A DNA stretch of 64,000 bases from Brachyhypopomus gauderio (GCF_052324685.1 NC_135224.1:22980451-23044450), one strand, 5' to 3'. Shown: positions 30,611-41,187, counted from the first letter of the stretch. Numbers and translations: made by a program. The notes: generated from the sequence alone by a model not told the origin.

Positions 30611-30705
30611 ACTAATGTATATGTATATATATATATATATGTATATGTGTGTGTGTGTGTATAGGTATAGGATAGGTGGGAGTGGGTGTGGAGAACACTG
30701 AGAAC

Positions 30706-30795
30706 CTTGACGGCACCAGTGATGTCCTGCAGGTGCTGGTCATCTGCAAGTGTGGCATCTAAATCTGGCCCTTTGACACGTGTCTTCTTCTCAAT
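30706..30795 (-). CDS. dnah6: Dynein heavy chain tail exon (90 nt), block B
   Basis: Same exon as 160-249, in inverted orientation and near-identical, with acceptor ctgttacag on the minus strand. In block B it is the most 3' of three dynein exons that follow copy B in the correct order and strand. Confidence 0.5.
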
Positions 30796-30991
30796 CTGTA
30801 ACAGACAAGATGAGGGATTAATAATGACGCATGTTAATTACAGACTGGGGGTCAGTACTGCTGCCTGTACTGCTGGGAAGGTAAGGCGACTGCAGTGGTA
30901 CCTTTTAATGTCCTGCTCTGTTTTGCTCATTTTCCCAGGAGTGTTTGCATACAAAGCAGGACATGGTTTACTTTCAGCTCCATCTACAACA

Positions 30992-30993
<2 letters not shown>

Positions 30994-31048
<55 letters not shown>
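30994..31048. repeat. (CA)n microsatellite
   Basis: Uninterrupted CA run between dynein exons. Confidence 0.95.
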
Positions 31049-31049
<1 letters not shown>

Positions 31050-31159
31050 ACTTCTTCATTACTAAAGGGTTCAGCTGCCTCTCTTTAGTCATTGTTTCTG
31101 ATCTAATCAACACGTTCAAACATCCAACATCCACTCATACAGCCTCCACCTTGTCATAG

Positions 31160-31170
31160 TGTGTGTGTGC

Positions 31171-31217
<47 letters not shown>

Positions 31218-31253
31218 CGTGTGAGTGTGCGCGTGTGCGTGCGTGTGAGCATG
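31160..31253. repeat. (GT)n / GTGC microsatellite
   Basis: Long GT tract with GCGT interruptions. The paralogue on the other strand is at 51608-51752. Confidence 0.95.
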
Positions 31254-31264
31254 TGTGTCTGTAC

Positions 31265-31379
31265 CGGTGTTGAAGCTGTCGTAATCAGGTGTGTATCCAG
31301 CCTCCAGCATAGTCATACAACAGGCAGTTCCTGCTACCTCCTTTACCGACTCCCTGAACTCCTTTAGACGAGAAGAAAC
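31265..31379 (-). CDS. dnah6: Dynein heavy chain tail exon (115 nt), block B
   Basis: Minus-strand exon with donor ccg|gtac, reading RLKEFRESVKEVAGTACC and MLEAGYTPDYDSFNT. An identical-length copy is at 51487-51601. It fits the helical tail of the heavy chain. A hAT-like MITE (31395-31673) has landed only 15 bases upstream of the acceptor, probably replacing the branch site region. Confidence 0.5.
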
Positions 31380-31394
31380 CTACGACCAGCTCGT

Positions 31395-31673
31395 CAGGGT
31401 ACCCGCGGGTCCTTAAAAAGTCTTAAAATGTCTTAAATTTAGTTTTCCATATTCAAGGCCTAAAAATGTCTTAAAATGTCTGGAATTTTATGAGGGGAGG
31501 CCTTAAATTATTATAAGTGTGTGTTGTTCAGTTGTTCTGGCGCGATGTGAACTTTGCTGAATCTAGCGCTGACCATGCAGAAAATAACCGCTCCAGGGTC
31601 CTAGTGCTAGATTTCCAGCGTTGGAGTATACGGCCTCAACAACGTCAACAATTCTCGTTGTGCAGATACCCTG
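31395..31673. mobile_element. hAT-like MITE, 279 bp
   Basis: Ends CAGGGTACCCGC and GCAGATACCCTG. Flanking 8-mers cagctcgt (31387-31394) and cagcacgt (31674-31681) form a target duplication with one mismatch. The paralogous site near 51476 is empty. Confidence 0.9.
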
Positions 31674-31679
31674 CAGCAC

Positions 31680-31914
31680 GTACAAACGCACACAAACACA
31701 CGCACACACCCATTCACATGTACACACACCCACATGCATTGACACATACACACCCACTTGCATACACAAGGGCATTCACACACACGCAGCCATCCACACA
31801 TACACACACCCACAAGCAAACAAACAGCCATGTGGATACACACACATGCAAACACACAAATATTTTCAGCTAGTGCAAATGCAAAGCAAATGGAGAAACA
31901 CGCTCCTGAGATAC

Positions 31915-31945
<31 letters not shown>
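31680..31945. repeat. CA-rich low-complexity tract
   Basis: Interrupted cacaca/ccacat sequence. The Thr-His frames across it are artefacts. Confidence 0.9.
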
Positions 31946-31958
31946 GGTGGTGCTCCAC

Positions 31959-32087
31959 CTCTCTGAGCTGAGAGTACTGAGAGAACTCCTCCAGCGTGTG
32001 TGTGTGATCCGTCTGTGCCCTGTACAGACTCATGGACCCCGGGCGGCACCACATCACCTGGACGTCCATCAGCGCCGGACGCAGGGA
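31959..32087 (-). CDS. dnah6: Dynein heavy chain exon (129 nt), block B
   Basis: 43 codons, phase 0, acceptor gtgtttcag and donor gag|gtggag on the minus strand. Reads SLRPALMDVQVMWCRPGSM, then LEEFSQYSQLRE. Assigned to the dynein tail by position (between copy B exons 1-3 and the 115-nt exon), strand and splice phases. The protein pattern alone would not prove it. The IS630-like relic begins within about 30 bases upstream. Confidence 0.48.
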
Positions 32088-32117
32088 CTGAAACACGCCG
32101 TAGCAGAGGAGGAAGAA

Positions 32118-32925
32118 TGCGTGGTGGTGGTCAACCACCTTTTGAAAGGAACAGTGAGAGGGTTAAGGAACTCCGCCAACAATATGTCCAGGTATGGTGT
32201 CTATCCTCTACACATGTTATATCTTGCAATATAGTGAGTTTTACACTATGCCACTCTGCAAGGAAACATGAGTTACAGTATGTACAGTAGGACAGTGTGT
32301 TCAAATAATGTTTGTTTCTTTTAGAGAGTCATGGAGTTGGAAGCTGATCAGACCCCACATGAACTCATTTATGTGGACGAGGCAGGATTTAACCTGGCAA
32401 AAACTCGTCGGCGGAGTAAAAACATCATTGGGAAAAGAGCCACCATTAATGTACCGGCTCAGAGGGGAGGAAATATCACAATGTGTGCTGCAATGTCAAG
32501 TGTTGGTGTGATCCTTCACAAATGCCAGATTGGTCCATACCTCCTTATTTAGTTTTTGAATGAACTCCACCAGATTCTGGTGCCAGAACCAGAAAGGGTA
32601 AATGTGGGAGGAAACACAAGGACTTTTGTGATTACATCCAAGAGTGAAGTCCCTTTTCCTCCCGCTCTACACGCTTTTCCTCAACCCCATTGAAGAAATG
32701 TTTTCAGCCTGGAGGTGGAAGGTCTGTGACCATCAGCCACATGACCAAATGTCCCTCCAGGAAGCAATGGATGCCGGCTGCCGAGACATATCTGCTGAAG
32801 ACTGCCAGGGGTGGATAAGGCATGCTAAGCGGTTTTATTCCAGGTGCATGGCCAGGGACAACATCAGATGTGATGTAGATGAGAACATGTGGCTAAATGC
32901 TGAAGACCGTTTAGATCAGACGTAA
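32118..32925 (+). pseudogene. IS630-like (Tc1/mariner superfamily) transposase relic
   Basis: Two coding pieces separated by a small intron (about 32192-32323, gtatgg to cttttag). First: PPFERNSERVKELRQQYVQ. Second: PHELIYVDEAGFNLAKTRRR (first catalytic Asp), GGNITMCAAMSSVGV, a stop near 32552, a deletion that removes the second catalytic Asp, then FLNPIEEMFSAWRWKV (catalytic Glu), ISAEDCQGWIRHAKRFYSRC and WLNAEDRLDQT. This is the DDE_3-type transposase often annotated as 'IS630 uncharacterized-like' in fish. It is dead: stop, deletion and frameshift. A second relic is split over 38345-42357. Confidence 0.85.
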
Positions 32926-33480
32926 TGAGACTGTTCAGTTTTGTGTTCTGTTTTTTCCACCTTCTGCAGTTTTTGTTTTGTATATGTGTATTTCCACACA
33001 TATGGGACCATGGGCAATTATGTTTATAAAACTATGGTAATTATTTTTCGAGTTAGGCTACAATTTCATGTCCGTAATAAAATATACCCTTTACTGCAAA
33101 ACTGTTACTGACTCATTTTTTGTCTAATCTACATTCCATATAGTACCTAACAGTAAATATCACTCGTTGTATAGACAGTATGTTGCCAAAAATGCACACA
33201 TTTGAAAAAAACGTCCAAATGAAGCGGATTAGAGTAAAAATGAACTGACTAAGAAAACAACAGATGTTACTGTAAAATGTCTGTTGTTTGCTGCGAGAGA
33301 GTAAAATATTACATGTAATACATGTAAATTACATGTCTGTATTGCCATCAAATGTTAGTCAATCACTGCACAGCCACTGTAAAAAAAACTATGTTCATCT
33401 CGAATAGAGAATCTGTGCTAGTGTTTGAAATAATGACTGGATACTGAACCAGGTTTGCTGTGTTTTAACAAAGTTGGTGT
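32926..33480. mobile_element. 3' portion of the IS630-like element
   Basis: Non-coding; matches 44790-45300 (accctttactgcaaaactgt, agaaaacaacagatgttact). Ends where dynein-intron sequence resumes (tggcctcaggttttatttct). Confidence 0.7.
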
Positions 33481-33929
33481 ATAAAGACCTAAATTGGCCT
33501 CAGGTTTTATTTCTCATCGTACTACTTGGTGAACATAGCACAGATCTCCCTAACGGATCATGGACGATCTTATTGGCCGATCAACAGCATGAAGAGCTCG
33601 GCTCAAATCATCAGAGACCACAGGTTGGATCTGATGTGGCGCTAAATGTTCTAACCAGTTACTCCAATATAAACCTCTACCCTGTACTTACATGACATGA
33701 GCACAGGACCATGGCTGAACAGATATTACTGTATCAGACAAGGATGGTGTTGCTTATCAAATGTTTAATGTAATTAATAACAGGGAAGTCTGATACTGAC
33801 TGATAGCTGATTAAGTTAAACACACAGAATCTCTTCAGTCTCCTCCCTCTCTTGTTTGTCCGTTTGTCATACAGAGGTCATGTTTATATGTGAACATTTA
33901 CATCACAACGACTCTGGTGTGAATCTTAC

Positions 33930-35370
33930 TTGAAGTTGTACGGGTCGTACTTGACGGACGACTTGGGTTCTGCTGAGATCATGTAGAGGAACCCGAGGTG
34001 AGGGTTGTTGCGGATAACCTGCCCAATTTCAATAGGGGAATGAATTTGGGCACGGATCACTTCCTCTACGGAGTTGAACAGCAGCGGATTCTGCGGTGGA
34101 GAGGGGGTGTGGCTAATCGATGAGTGGTGTTTGGTGGTGCTCCGTGGCTTTTTCAGAGGAGAGGCGGAGCTGAATATTCTCTGACCTCTCTGCACCTAAA
34201 GACAGAGTGTACAGTCAGGCAACATAAAAGTTAACAATGTCCAATAAGAGAAGAGGTCGTTTAAATATTGAATAATCAAAACATTTTCCTCAGTGTAACC
34301 AGTGAATGATACAATTCAGATCCTGGTAAAATAATGCTCACAGATCTCAAGCACAGAGCCCAAAAGCACACCTGATCTCATATAAACTCATTCTCTACTG
34401 TATGGTGAAATGAAAATGTGAAAGCACACAAACTTCTGCACTGCCATTAATGCCTGTCTCAAAGTGCTTTGACCGAGTTGGACTGTGAGTATACACTCAG
34501 CACCCAGTTTAATAGATACCTCACACCTGTTCTCACTGGCCATCTGTCCACCTGTTCTATCAGGACCACCTTTATCAGCATTTATATGTTTTGTGGATTT
34601 TATACATGGATGAGTAATTGTTAATAACATGCTTTTATTATAAATTTTTTTTTTTATTATTAAAAATTTGTCCTCTGCAAATAATACAACTGACACATTA
34701 ATATTGAATTTGCAGCACTGTGAATAGTACATTTGAACAGTCTAATAGCTGAGCTTCCCAATATGGTTGGGAATATTGTGGGAATGGATCTGGGCGCCTG
34801 TGCCGGAGTGTGGGAAGCCTACCTGTGTTTCTCTGAGGTGCTCCGGGAGGGGGGGCAGCTGTAGATCCGAGGACCGGTTCTCCAGGGACAGGTCCGTCCT
34901 CTTGTGCCCAGCAGGGTTGGACGAAGGCGGCTTCCAGCCAGCGCTGATCAGCTTCTCCCGGTTCATCTTGTGGATGTAGTCCGGGTGGTTGCGCTCCTGG
35001 TACCGCGTCAGGGCGGGCTGGAATTAAAAGAATAAATAAATTAACATACAGTTATTTAACATACAGCTACTTTCATTTGGACATGCAGCAATGGCAGTAA
35101 GTTTATGGGTACCAGAATGTCCGGCTGGACGGGTCTCTGCGCGGCTCGTCGTCGCTCCTGCTGTAGGGCCCACATGCTGGAGGTGAACACCAGCTCATCA
35201 GGGCCCCTCTGCACAGGTCTGGGCCCTGTGGAGATGAGCCGGGCTCTCAGCCGCTCCACATCAACCGGCGGCAGTGAAAACGAAAGAGAGGTGGGCGTCT
35301 CCGCCACCGGGAGTCTGGCGTCACGTCGGGCTGAAGTGGCAGGACACCGTGAACTTATCTGAGGGAACAT
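33930..35370 (-). pseudogene. dnah6: Dynein axonemal heavy chain 5' exons 1-3, copy B
   Basis: Exon 1 35113-35370 (258 nt), exon 2 34823-35017 (195 nt), exon 3 33930-34195 (266 nt, donor gtaagatt intact). Exon lengths 1 and 2 equal those of copies A and C, and the protein differs from them by few residues. Exon 4 is missing: in the intron the sequence jumps from ctcatcgtactactt straight to ggtgaacat and then into the far side of where exon 4 should be. Skipping exon 4 would break the frame unless later exons compensate. Three later dynein exons (31959-32087, 31265-31379, 30706-30795) follow on the same strand beyond an IS630-like insertion, so block B is the longest run of this gene in the window. 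Confidence 0.72.
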
Positions 35371-35455
35371 AATCGCACAACAACTAACTCACGTAACTAA
35401 TGCTAGCCAAAGAAACAGCTACTTTAACTCTAACGGATTTGTTTATGGTTTCTTA

Positions 35456-35943
35456 GGGCGTATTCACACTAGGGTCTGTGATCCGGTCCCGGGCACGGTT
35501 CCCTGCCGAGGCACGGTTCGTTTGACTAGTGTGATCGCTCCTAACCGTGCCCGGGCCCGCTTGAAGAGGTCGGCCAGGGCACGATTCGCGTGGACTCGGG
35601 CCCGCTTGGTGCCTGGTGTGATTGGTTCATTTTGCCGGAACTCAAACATGACGTCAGTGATGCGACGCTCACGTTAAACAGTCATGGCGGCAAATGACAA
35701 ATGATCGATAAATTTGTACTTGCACAGTGTGTCTGCACTCCCAAAACGACTCCAAAAATACAATAAAAAGAGAATTGGGTGCGAGTGCGTTTTTTTCCAA
35801 ATAAAGTCACGTTGTGGTGACGTAAGCGTGCTCGTGCCGGGTTGATGAAGCGAGTGTGAGTGCAGGCCAGAGGGGGAGTGGGGAGGGGGGATAACCGGGC
35901 CCCAGCACGGAACCAGCAAACCGTGCCTAGTGTGAGTACACCC
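35456..35943. mobile_element. Harbinger-type MITE in the copy B promoter
   Basis: 488 bp with ends GGGCGTATTCACACTAGGG and CCTAGTGTGAGTACACCC, flanked by TTA (35453-35455 and 35944-35946), the 3-bp target of PIF/Harbinger elements. It separates the X-box from the first exon in copy B; copies A and C lack it. Confidence 0.88.
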
Positions 35944-35996
35944 TTAGCAACATCGGCGTCTGCATGTCTCGCGCCAGGCATGCGCGTTGTTGATTC

Positions 35997-36011
35997 GTTG
36001 CCAATGACAAC
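35997..36011. promoter_or_regulatory. RFX X-box, copy B
   Basis: GTTGCCAATGACAAC, the same site as in copies A and C, now about 630 bases from the start codon because of the Harbinger MITE. Confidence 0.72.
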
Positions 36012-36024
36012 ACAGTGTTGTGTC

Positions 36025-36043
36025 TAGATAGATAGATAGATAG
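36025..36043. repeat. (TAGA)n microsatellite
   Basis: About five GATA/TAGA units. Confidence 0.95.
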
Positions 36044-36116
36044 TCCATAAAAATAAGGGTCAGTACGGTTTGTGTTTTCATTATGTCGTTTTTTGTTGGC
36101 TGTTTTATGCTCGGAC

Positions 36117-36335
36117 CAAGGTTATAATAGTTTTAGATTTTTCATTTTAGTTTAGTTTTTATTTAATTGTGACTTTTTTTCCCCTAACTCAGTTAGTTTT
36201 AATTAGTTTTTAGAGCGTGTTTGCTAGTTTTTATTAGTTTAAGAAAATGTTAAGCTTAAGCTTAGTTTAGTTTTCATTACTTCTATTATTAGTTTGTTTT
36301 TTTATACTTTGGTTTATTGTCAGGTGTAGGATTCA
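36117..36335. mobile_element. Truncated hAT-type element (CAAGGTTATAAT end)
   Basis: Left end only, preceded by gctcggac (36109-36116), the same target as the complete copy at 48055-49039. So this insertion was carried along by the B/C duplication. Confidence 0.75.
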
Positions 36336-37840
36336 AAAAGTTCAAATGTAATAAAAATTCATCAAAAATACCATTTTAAAAAATTGTTGAACATCAAGCT
36401 GTTCTTCTACAGAGTCTCCTCCAGATAGTCATGATCACCCAGTGCCTCTATGACCTGCTTAGAACTGTGTTGGAGGAGAGACAAAAGAAAATGGGAATAA
36501 AAAAGCATTATTAGTAAGGTGATCTGTTTTTAAATTTACACAAACTACCTTTGACTTAAAGTGCTTTGATAATAACGTTATGGATTACCAGACCTTACTT
36601 CATGCACTACACCAACTCGTTATGGGCTTAGACCATTATTTTGTTTACATAATACAGATAAAATGTTTCAAATATTTCCATAACCTTTGAAATCCAATAT
36701 TGTAATGAGTAATACATTCATTGACAAATTAATTCATCATTTGCAGCTCTGTACATATCTGGTAACTCACATTTCTTTCTCATGCAGATTTGTAATGTGC
36801 AATTTTTCCTCATCAAAGTCACAAGTTGAACTAAAAATATTGACAAACAAATAAATTACTTATGAATAAAGTGACCACAGTAGCTCCCATCTGTATAAAT
36901 CTTAAAACTGCATGTACTTACATTGCTTCTGATGATGTTGCTCTTATCCTATTGATACAAACAGGGTCCCTACACACATTACAATTGGGAATTAAGGCCA
37001 GTCATTTTTATTTTTTATATTCTTCAAGCTGGAAAATGTCACTGTACTCACAAGTATACAAATGGGTTACACTGGTTTAATTAATTGCCTGAAAGTTTGA
37101 CAATAAGCAAATAATGGCATAGAAAATGAGTAGAAAATCAAATGGTGATAATGAGGAGATAAAACCATATGAAATGAGACAAAAGTATAATATACTGAAC
37201 AGATTCTATCACCTGACATGCCAAGTTCACAAGATGATTATCTCAGATCTCTGAGATGATGTAAGAATCAGGAGATACAGCCATAGAAGCTAAGACAAAT
37301 GTACTGTATGCAATACATTCTATCACCTGACATGCCAAGTTCACAGGACAATTATAAAAATATTCTACAGTAAAAAATCTTCTTCTTCTGGATTTATACA
37401 GTCACTTATTTGGTCAATCAAACCTGCTTGTCAGATTTCTGAGACGATGTAAGAATCAGGAGACACAGCCATAGAAACGTACAATACATTCTGTCGCGGC
37501 GACATAATTAAACTACCGCTTTATTTTTTAAGGTGGAACGGAAAGTGTGAATAAGGAACCAACTTCAGCCTCGTATATGACTGGAAACCCGCAGTCTGTA
37601 TGCCACGGCTAGCCAAGTTATCCATTCTAGGTTAGATTGATGTCCTACGTACAAACTAGTTATTAACCTTCTTAAACAGATTTTCTGAAGATTATCTGTA
37701 TCATTGTCTGGAGATTATTATCAGGGTAAGATCGTACTAATTTAGACACTATTTAATGTTTTTTTTTTTTTTTACTTTTGCTAGCTAGCTAGCGTTAGCT
37801 ATCTAAGCTAGTTTAGCAAACGTTAGTTCGTGATACATTA
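36336..37840. other. Largely unassigned; possible terminal exon near 36400-36470 (-)
   Basis: Mostly A/T-rich. On the minus strand a short acceptor-like site (ctcctccaacacag) is followed by VIEALGDHDYLEETL and a stop, which could be a last exon of the THAP-like gene whose first exon lies at 37842-37989. Two similar imperfect repeats (gaatcaggagatacagccat) occur at about 37267 and 37452. No other gene seen. Confidence 0.35.
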
Positions 37841-37841
37841 C

Positions 37842-37989
37842 CTGAAAATAAGGTCCAACATCTCTTTTTATCTTGACAATCCACTGGCGACGGGTGTCTG
37901 GGTTGCATGGAAATCGATGGAAAGATAAGATTATCACTTTCTCACCTTTGATATGAATTACAGCCTGGCACACAACAATATGGCACAGC
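37842..37989 (-). pseudogene. THAP-type zinc-finger first exon, frameshifted
   Basis: On the minus strand CCVPGCNSY (C-x4-C start of a THAP finger) is followed, after a one-base frame offset, by KVIILSFHRFPCNPDTRRQW (the FHRFP and RR.W positions of THAP domains) and a good donor (tttcag|gtaatg). THAP domains bind DNA and occur in host regulators and P-element-like transposases. The usual ATG before the first cysteine appears as GTG. A nearby possible last exon is at 36400-36470. Host gene or transposon origin cannot be decided. Confidence 0.55.
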
Positions 37990-38344
37990 AGCACTGAACC
38001 AGCTGCACCGCTCCTGCAGCTCCGCACGACACTTCTGGGATTCTTCCCACCACAGCCTCGTTTTCGTGCAGGAATTATTCAAAATGGCGACCAGCATGAA
38101 ATAAGAGAATGATAAATAAATCTTTCTGAAATCATTACATTAAATAGCCGCTAGATGGGAACATAGGATAAGGAATGGTTATGACTGCTAAAATGCGTTT
38201 GTCGAATCTGTAGTCACATTTTCAAAACTCTAAACACAGTGAACACAACATCAGTCTTCAGTAGCTGTACAATTAGTGCAATTCATGTTGTTTTTGCACA
38301 AAATGCAGTCATTTTACATGTTTTTATAATGTTGCTCTTGTCCT

Positions 38345-38467
38345 ATTGAGAGGAGCAAATATAACAGAGAGGAGCAAATATAACAATTTGTCCTGCAATC
38401 TCAAGTGCTGGTTTGGTCCTTCACAAATGCCAGATTGGTCCCTATAACAGTGACCTCCTTCTTTGAA
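38345..38467 (+). pseudogene. IS630-like relic, second copy, first piece
   Basis: gaggagcaaatataac, caagtgctggtttggtcc and ccttcacaaatgccagattg match the coding core of the relic at 32460-32545. The piece is interrupted by the BED-hAT element at 38468 and resumes at 41188. Confidence 0.75.
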
Positions 38468-38594
38468 CAGACATCCCAAGTTGCAAAAGTTAATTTCAGG
38501 GAAGTTACTACCCCCCCAAAAAACTTGCACACATAACGAAACTTTACTTTTTGCTATAAGAATGTGCATAACAATTTTATACAGTATAAAATGC

Positions 38595-38765
38595 TCTTGC
38601 ATCTTTGAAGAACTGTTTTGTTTGTCTGCCAGCCTCTTCTGAATATCTTTAAACTTCTGATTGTCACTGTGGGACTCAATATAAGAACTAAAGGCTGGCC
38701 ATTGATTCAAAAGATACTTTCCCCAAGGACAGCCAACGTGTGGGGCGGTGTTTTTGTACCTATTC
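38595..38765 (-). repeat. Rearranged internal duplicate of hAT coding sequence
   Basis: Carries a copy of the 39328-39366 segment (gcatctttgaagaactgttt) joined directly to a copy of 39655-39798 (QWPAFSSYIESHSDNQK versus QWPAFSSYFESHSDNQK), with about 290 bases of the source missing between them. Confidence 0.85.
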
Positions 38766-40580
38766 TAAGGTCTTCTGTAAGCCTTCATTGTACATTGTTG
38801 CTGCTTGCTTTGCAGATTTGTTCAATTGGCTTGAAATGTCAATGTCATAACAGTCTGTGTCAATGAATTTGTTTATTTTACATGACATCAGATTTACAAG
38901 TGGCTGGTGTGACATCTGACTCCTGAACTCGGTCTTGATGTGCCTCACCATGCTGAAGGTTCTTTCCACATCACAATTGGAGTTCAGCAGCACCAGTAGC
39001 AGTTTCATCAACTTGCACAGCTCCACAAATTTGAATTGCCCTGAGCTCACAGATCGGACCTTTGACAGTTTGCCCCAGAACTCATCAACTGGTAAATTTC
39101 TGTAATTTGGGACCATTGCTTCGAGGTTAGTTGAGACATAATCTAGGACTTCCGAGTGGAGTTTTTCTCTGGCATCTGCTTTCATCACATTGGGGAAACT
39201 CTCAGCCAAAGCCATGATCTGCTGTGGTGCCACATCATCTTGGTTCTCTGGACTGACAACTGACAGATTAGTCAAGACTTGGTCTCTCATTGGGAACTTT
39301 TCCTGTATTTTCTGAAAGCTTTTCACATAAAATGCTCTTGCATCTTTGAAGAACTGTTTTGTTTTGTTGGGGGAAAGTGTTTCCTCACTTTGTACATGTC
39401 TCCTTGTCAAGAATCCTACAAAAAGATCTTCATCTGCACAGTGAATTTCTGGGTTGCTTGCATCCAGCTCCTGCAGTGTATTCTCCCTCAATATTCTGGG
39501 AACAACAAACCTGCTTGCAATGTCATGCAGGAGTTCTTCAACACTGTCATTTAGCTTGTAAAGAACAGGTGTCTTGTTTTGAAAAATTAGATTACATTTG
39601 TCAAAGCACTGAGTGACATTGTGAAGAAAACAAGCATACAGCTTCATTGTGGGGTCTGCCAGCTTCTTCTGGATATCTTTAGACTTCTGATTGTCACTGT
39701 GTGACTCAAAATAAGAACTAAAGGCTGGCCACTGATTCAGAAGATGGTCCAAACCTTTCCCCAAGGACAGCCAACGTGTGGGGCAGTGTTTTTGTACTCT
39801 CTGCTGAGCTATGTTACAGAAGTCCTGAAACTGCTTCAGTTCCTCTCTTCTTTTTGAGCTTTTTTCAAAGTAGTAGTATATGTCAATTAGCATTTCTTCA
39901 GGTGACATTGAGAGCTCTTTAGCAGCAGTTTTGGCACATATGTTCACCAAGTGACTTGGACAGCCAACACTGTATATGTGAGAGGCCTGTGCTTTCACTC
40001 TTGATAAGACCGAGTTGTTCTTACCAATCATGACATTGCAGTTGTCACTGCTGAATCCTACGCAATTGGACCATTCAAGGCCTTTGTCCTGCATGGATGA
40101 TTCAATGCAGTTGAAGATGTTCTCAGCTTTGGCATCATTACACACTGGCATATCTACAAATCCAACTGTCACCTTATCCTGTGTTTCACTGTAGTACCTG
40201 ACTAAAATGGCACACTCCTTTTCACACATGATGTCATTGCTTTCATCAACCATAATACTGTATGGCCTTTTTTCTGTGTGAAGTAACTTGTACACATCCT
40301 CTGAGCATTCAGGATCCAGTACCAGATTCATCATTGCTGCTGTCTTTGTGGAAGAGCAGGCATAATTCTTTGCTATTTCTGAGTCTGGGAACATTTTCCT
40401 AAATAACCTGCCTGTGTGCCTGCACACATTAAATGGCAAGTTGTGCTCCACAAGAAACGATGTGAAATACACCTCAGCTGTGGTAACCTTCTCCATTAGA
40501 CTTTGTTTTTCTGAGGAGAAGAACTGAGATATATTGGAGCAGCCTTCCCTGCACTTTGCCTCTCTAACATGCTGTGGTCC
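38760..40580 (-). CDS. hAT transposase exon (ZBED type)
   Basis: About 607 residues from an acceptor at 40581 (cttttag) to a TAG at 38760; the first ATG gives 578. It begins GPQHVREAKCREGCSN then FFSSEKQSLMEKV. RNase H-like core: SIMVDESNDI (first Asp, about 110), FSSDNCNVMIG (second Asp, about 180), the zinc-like GCPSHLVNIC and the CPTRWLSLGKGLDHLL block (hAT CxxH region, about 270). The C-terminal dimerisation/catalytic block is DEFWGKLSKVRS...LLVLLNSNCDVERTFSMV (catalytic Glu in VERTFS). All blocks of a hAT transposase are present and open. It would excise and insert the element; 8-bp duplications are expected. The adjoining BED exon is frameshifted, so this copy may have lost full activity. 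A domesticated ZBED-like gene is less likely given the flanking inverted ends. Confidence 0.88.
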   Translation of the reverse strand, partial: GPQHVREAKCREGCSNISQFFSSEKQSLMEKVTTAEVYFTSFLVEHNLPFNVCRHTGRLFRKMFPDSEIAKNYACSSTKTAAMMNLVLDPECSEDVYKLLHTEKRPYSIMVDESNDIMCEKECAILVRYYSETQDKVTVGFVDMPVCNDAKAENIFNCIESSMQDKGLEWSNCVGFSSDNCNVMIGKNNSVLSRVKAQASHIYSVGCPSHLVNICAKTAAKELSMSPEEMLIDIYYYFEKSSKRREELKQFQDFCNIAQQRVQKHCPTRWLSLGKGLDHLLNQWPAFSSYFESHSDNQKSKDIQKKLADPTMKLYACFLHNVTQCFDKCNLIFQNKTPVLYKLNDSVEELLHDIASRFVVPRILRENTLQELDASNPEIHCADEDLFVGFLTRRHVQSEETLSPNKTKQFFKDARAFYVKSFQKIQEKFPMRDQVLTNLSVVSPENQDDVAPQQIMALAESFPNVMKADAREKLHSEVLDYVSTNLEAMVPNYRNLPVDEFWGKLSKVRSVSSGQFKFVELCKLMKLLLVLLNSNCDVERTFSMVRHIKTEFRSQMSHQPLVNLMSCKINKFIDTDCYDIDISSQLNKSAKQAATMYNEGLQKTLE

Positions 40581-40870
40581 CTAAAAGATATAAGCATAAA
40601 ATACAATTTTCTTGCCTTGTCTGTTATTTATTAATACGTTTTCTTTATTTGGCAGGCTACACCAAGCGATTAAACAATAAAAAAACAATAAAATTACTAT
40701 ATTTACCATCTCTGTAAACATATTTTTTTATATAACTCATATATATTCGACTACAACTTTAAACAAGTCCAAGGAGTTCACTCTTTTCATGTTGCCCATC
40801 AGCGCATACTTAGCCTCTCTCCAACTAATTGAGACAGCTAAGTTTATATATATTTCTCACATTAACTCAC

Positions 40871-41064
40871 CTTAACATGCCTTCTGCAATCATTAAGGCC
40901 CCCGTGAGCAATGCTAAAATCGCTGTTACAAATTGTACAGCGGGCAACACTTTGTTCTTTACTTTTATTATACATGGACATAATTTAGAGTATTCAGAGG
41001 AGAAATTAGTTTTATACTTTTTCTTTTTGGAAGGCCCTGCCTCTGCTTTCCCTGCCTCCGCCAT
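40871..41064 (-). pseudogene. BED zinc-finger exon of the hAT element
   Basis: Starts MAEAGKAEAGPSKKKKYKTN and ends at donor aag|gtgagt. The finger RCTICNSDFSIAHGGLNDC..H is legible only in a frame one base off the start, so an A seems lost in the run near 40965. BED fingers bind the transposon ends. The exon joins the transposase exon at 40580. Confidence 0.75.
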
Positions 41065-41187
41065 GACCTGCTTTCTCTCACTCACTCGTTCTGAATTTCG
41101 GGAGATTATGTGTGACTCGCGGGCATCAGGGAGCCACTACCAAAATGCGGGAGACTCCCGCCGCTTCAGGAAGACTTGGGATGTCTG

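Larger units (their letters stand above)
38468..41187 (-). mobile_element. BED-hAT transposon, nearly complete
   Basis: About 2.7 kb bounded by inverted ends CAGACATCCCAAGT (38468) and ACTTGGGATGTCTG (ending 41187). Inside are a BED-finger exon and a long transposase exon on the minus strand. It interrupts the IS630-like relic between ttctttgaa and aatgaactctacc. The expected 8-bp duplication is not preserved. Confidence 0.85.

Noticed and set aside
38760..41064. Host ZBED gene (domesticated transposase)
   Set aside because: Inverted ends CAGACATCCCAAGT bracket the whole unit and it sits inside another transposon, so it is better called a hAT element.
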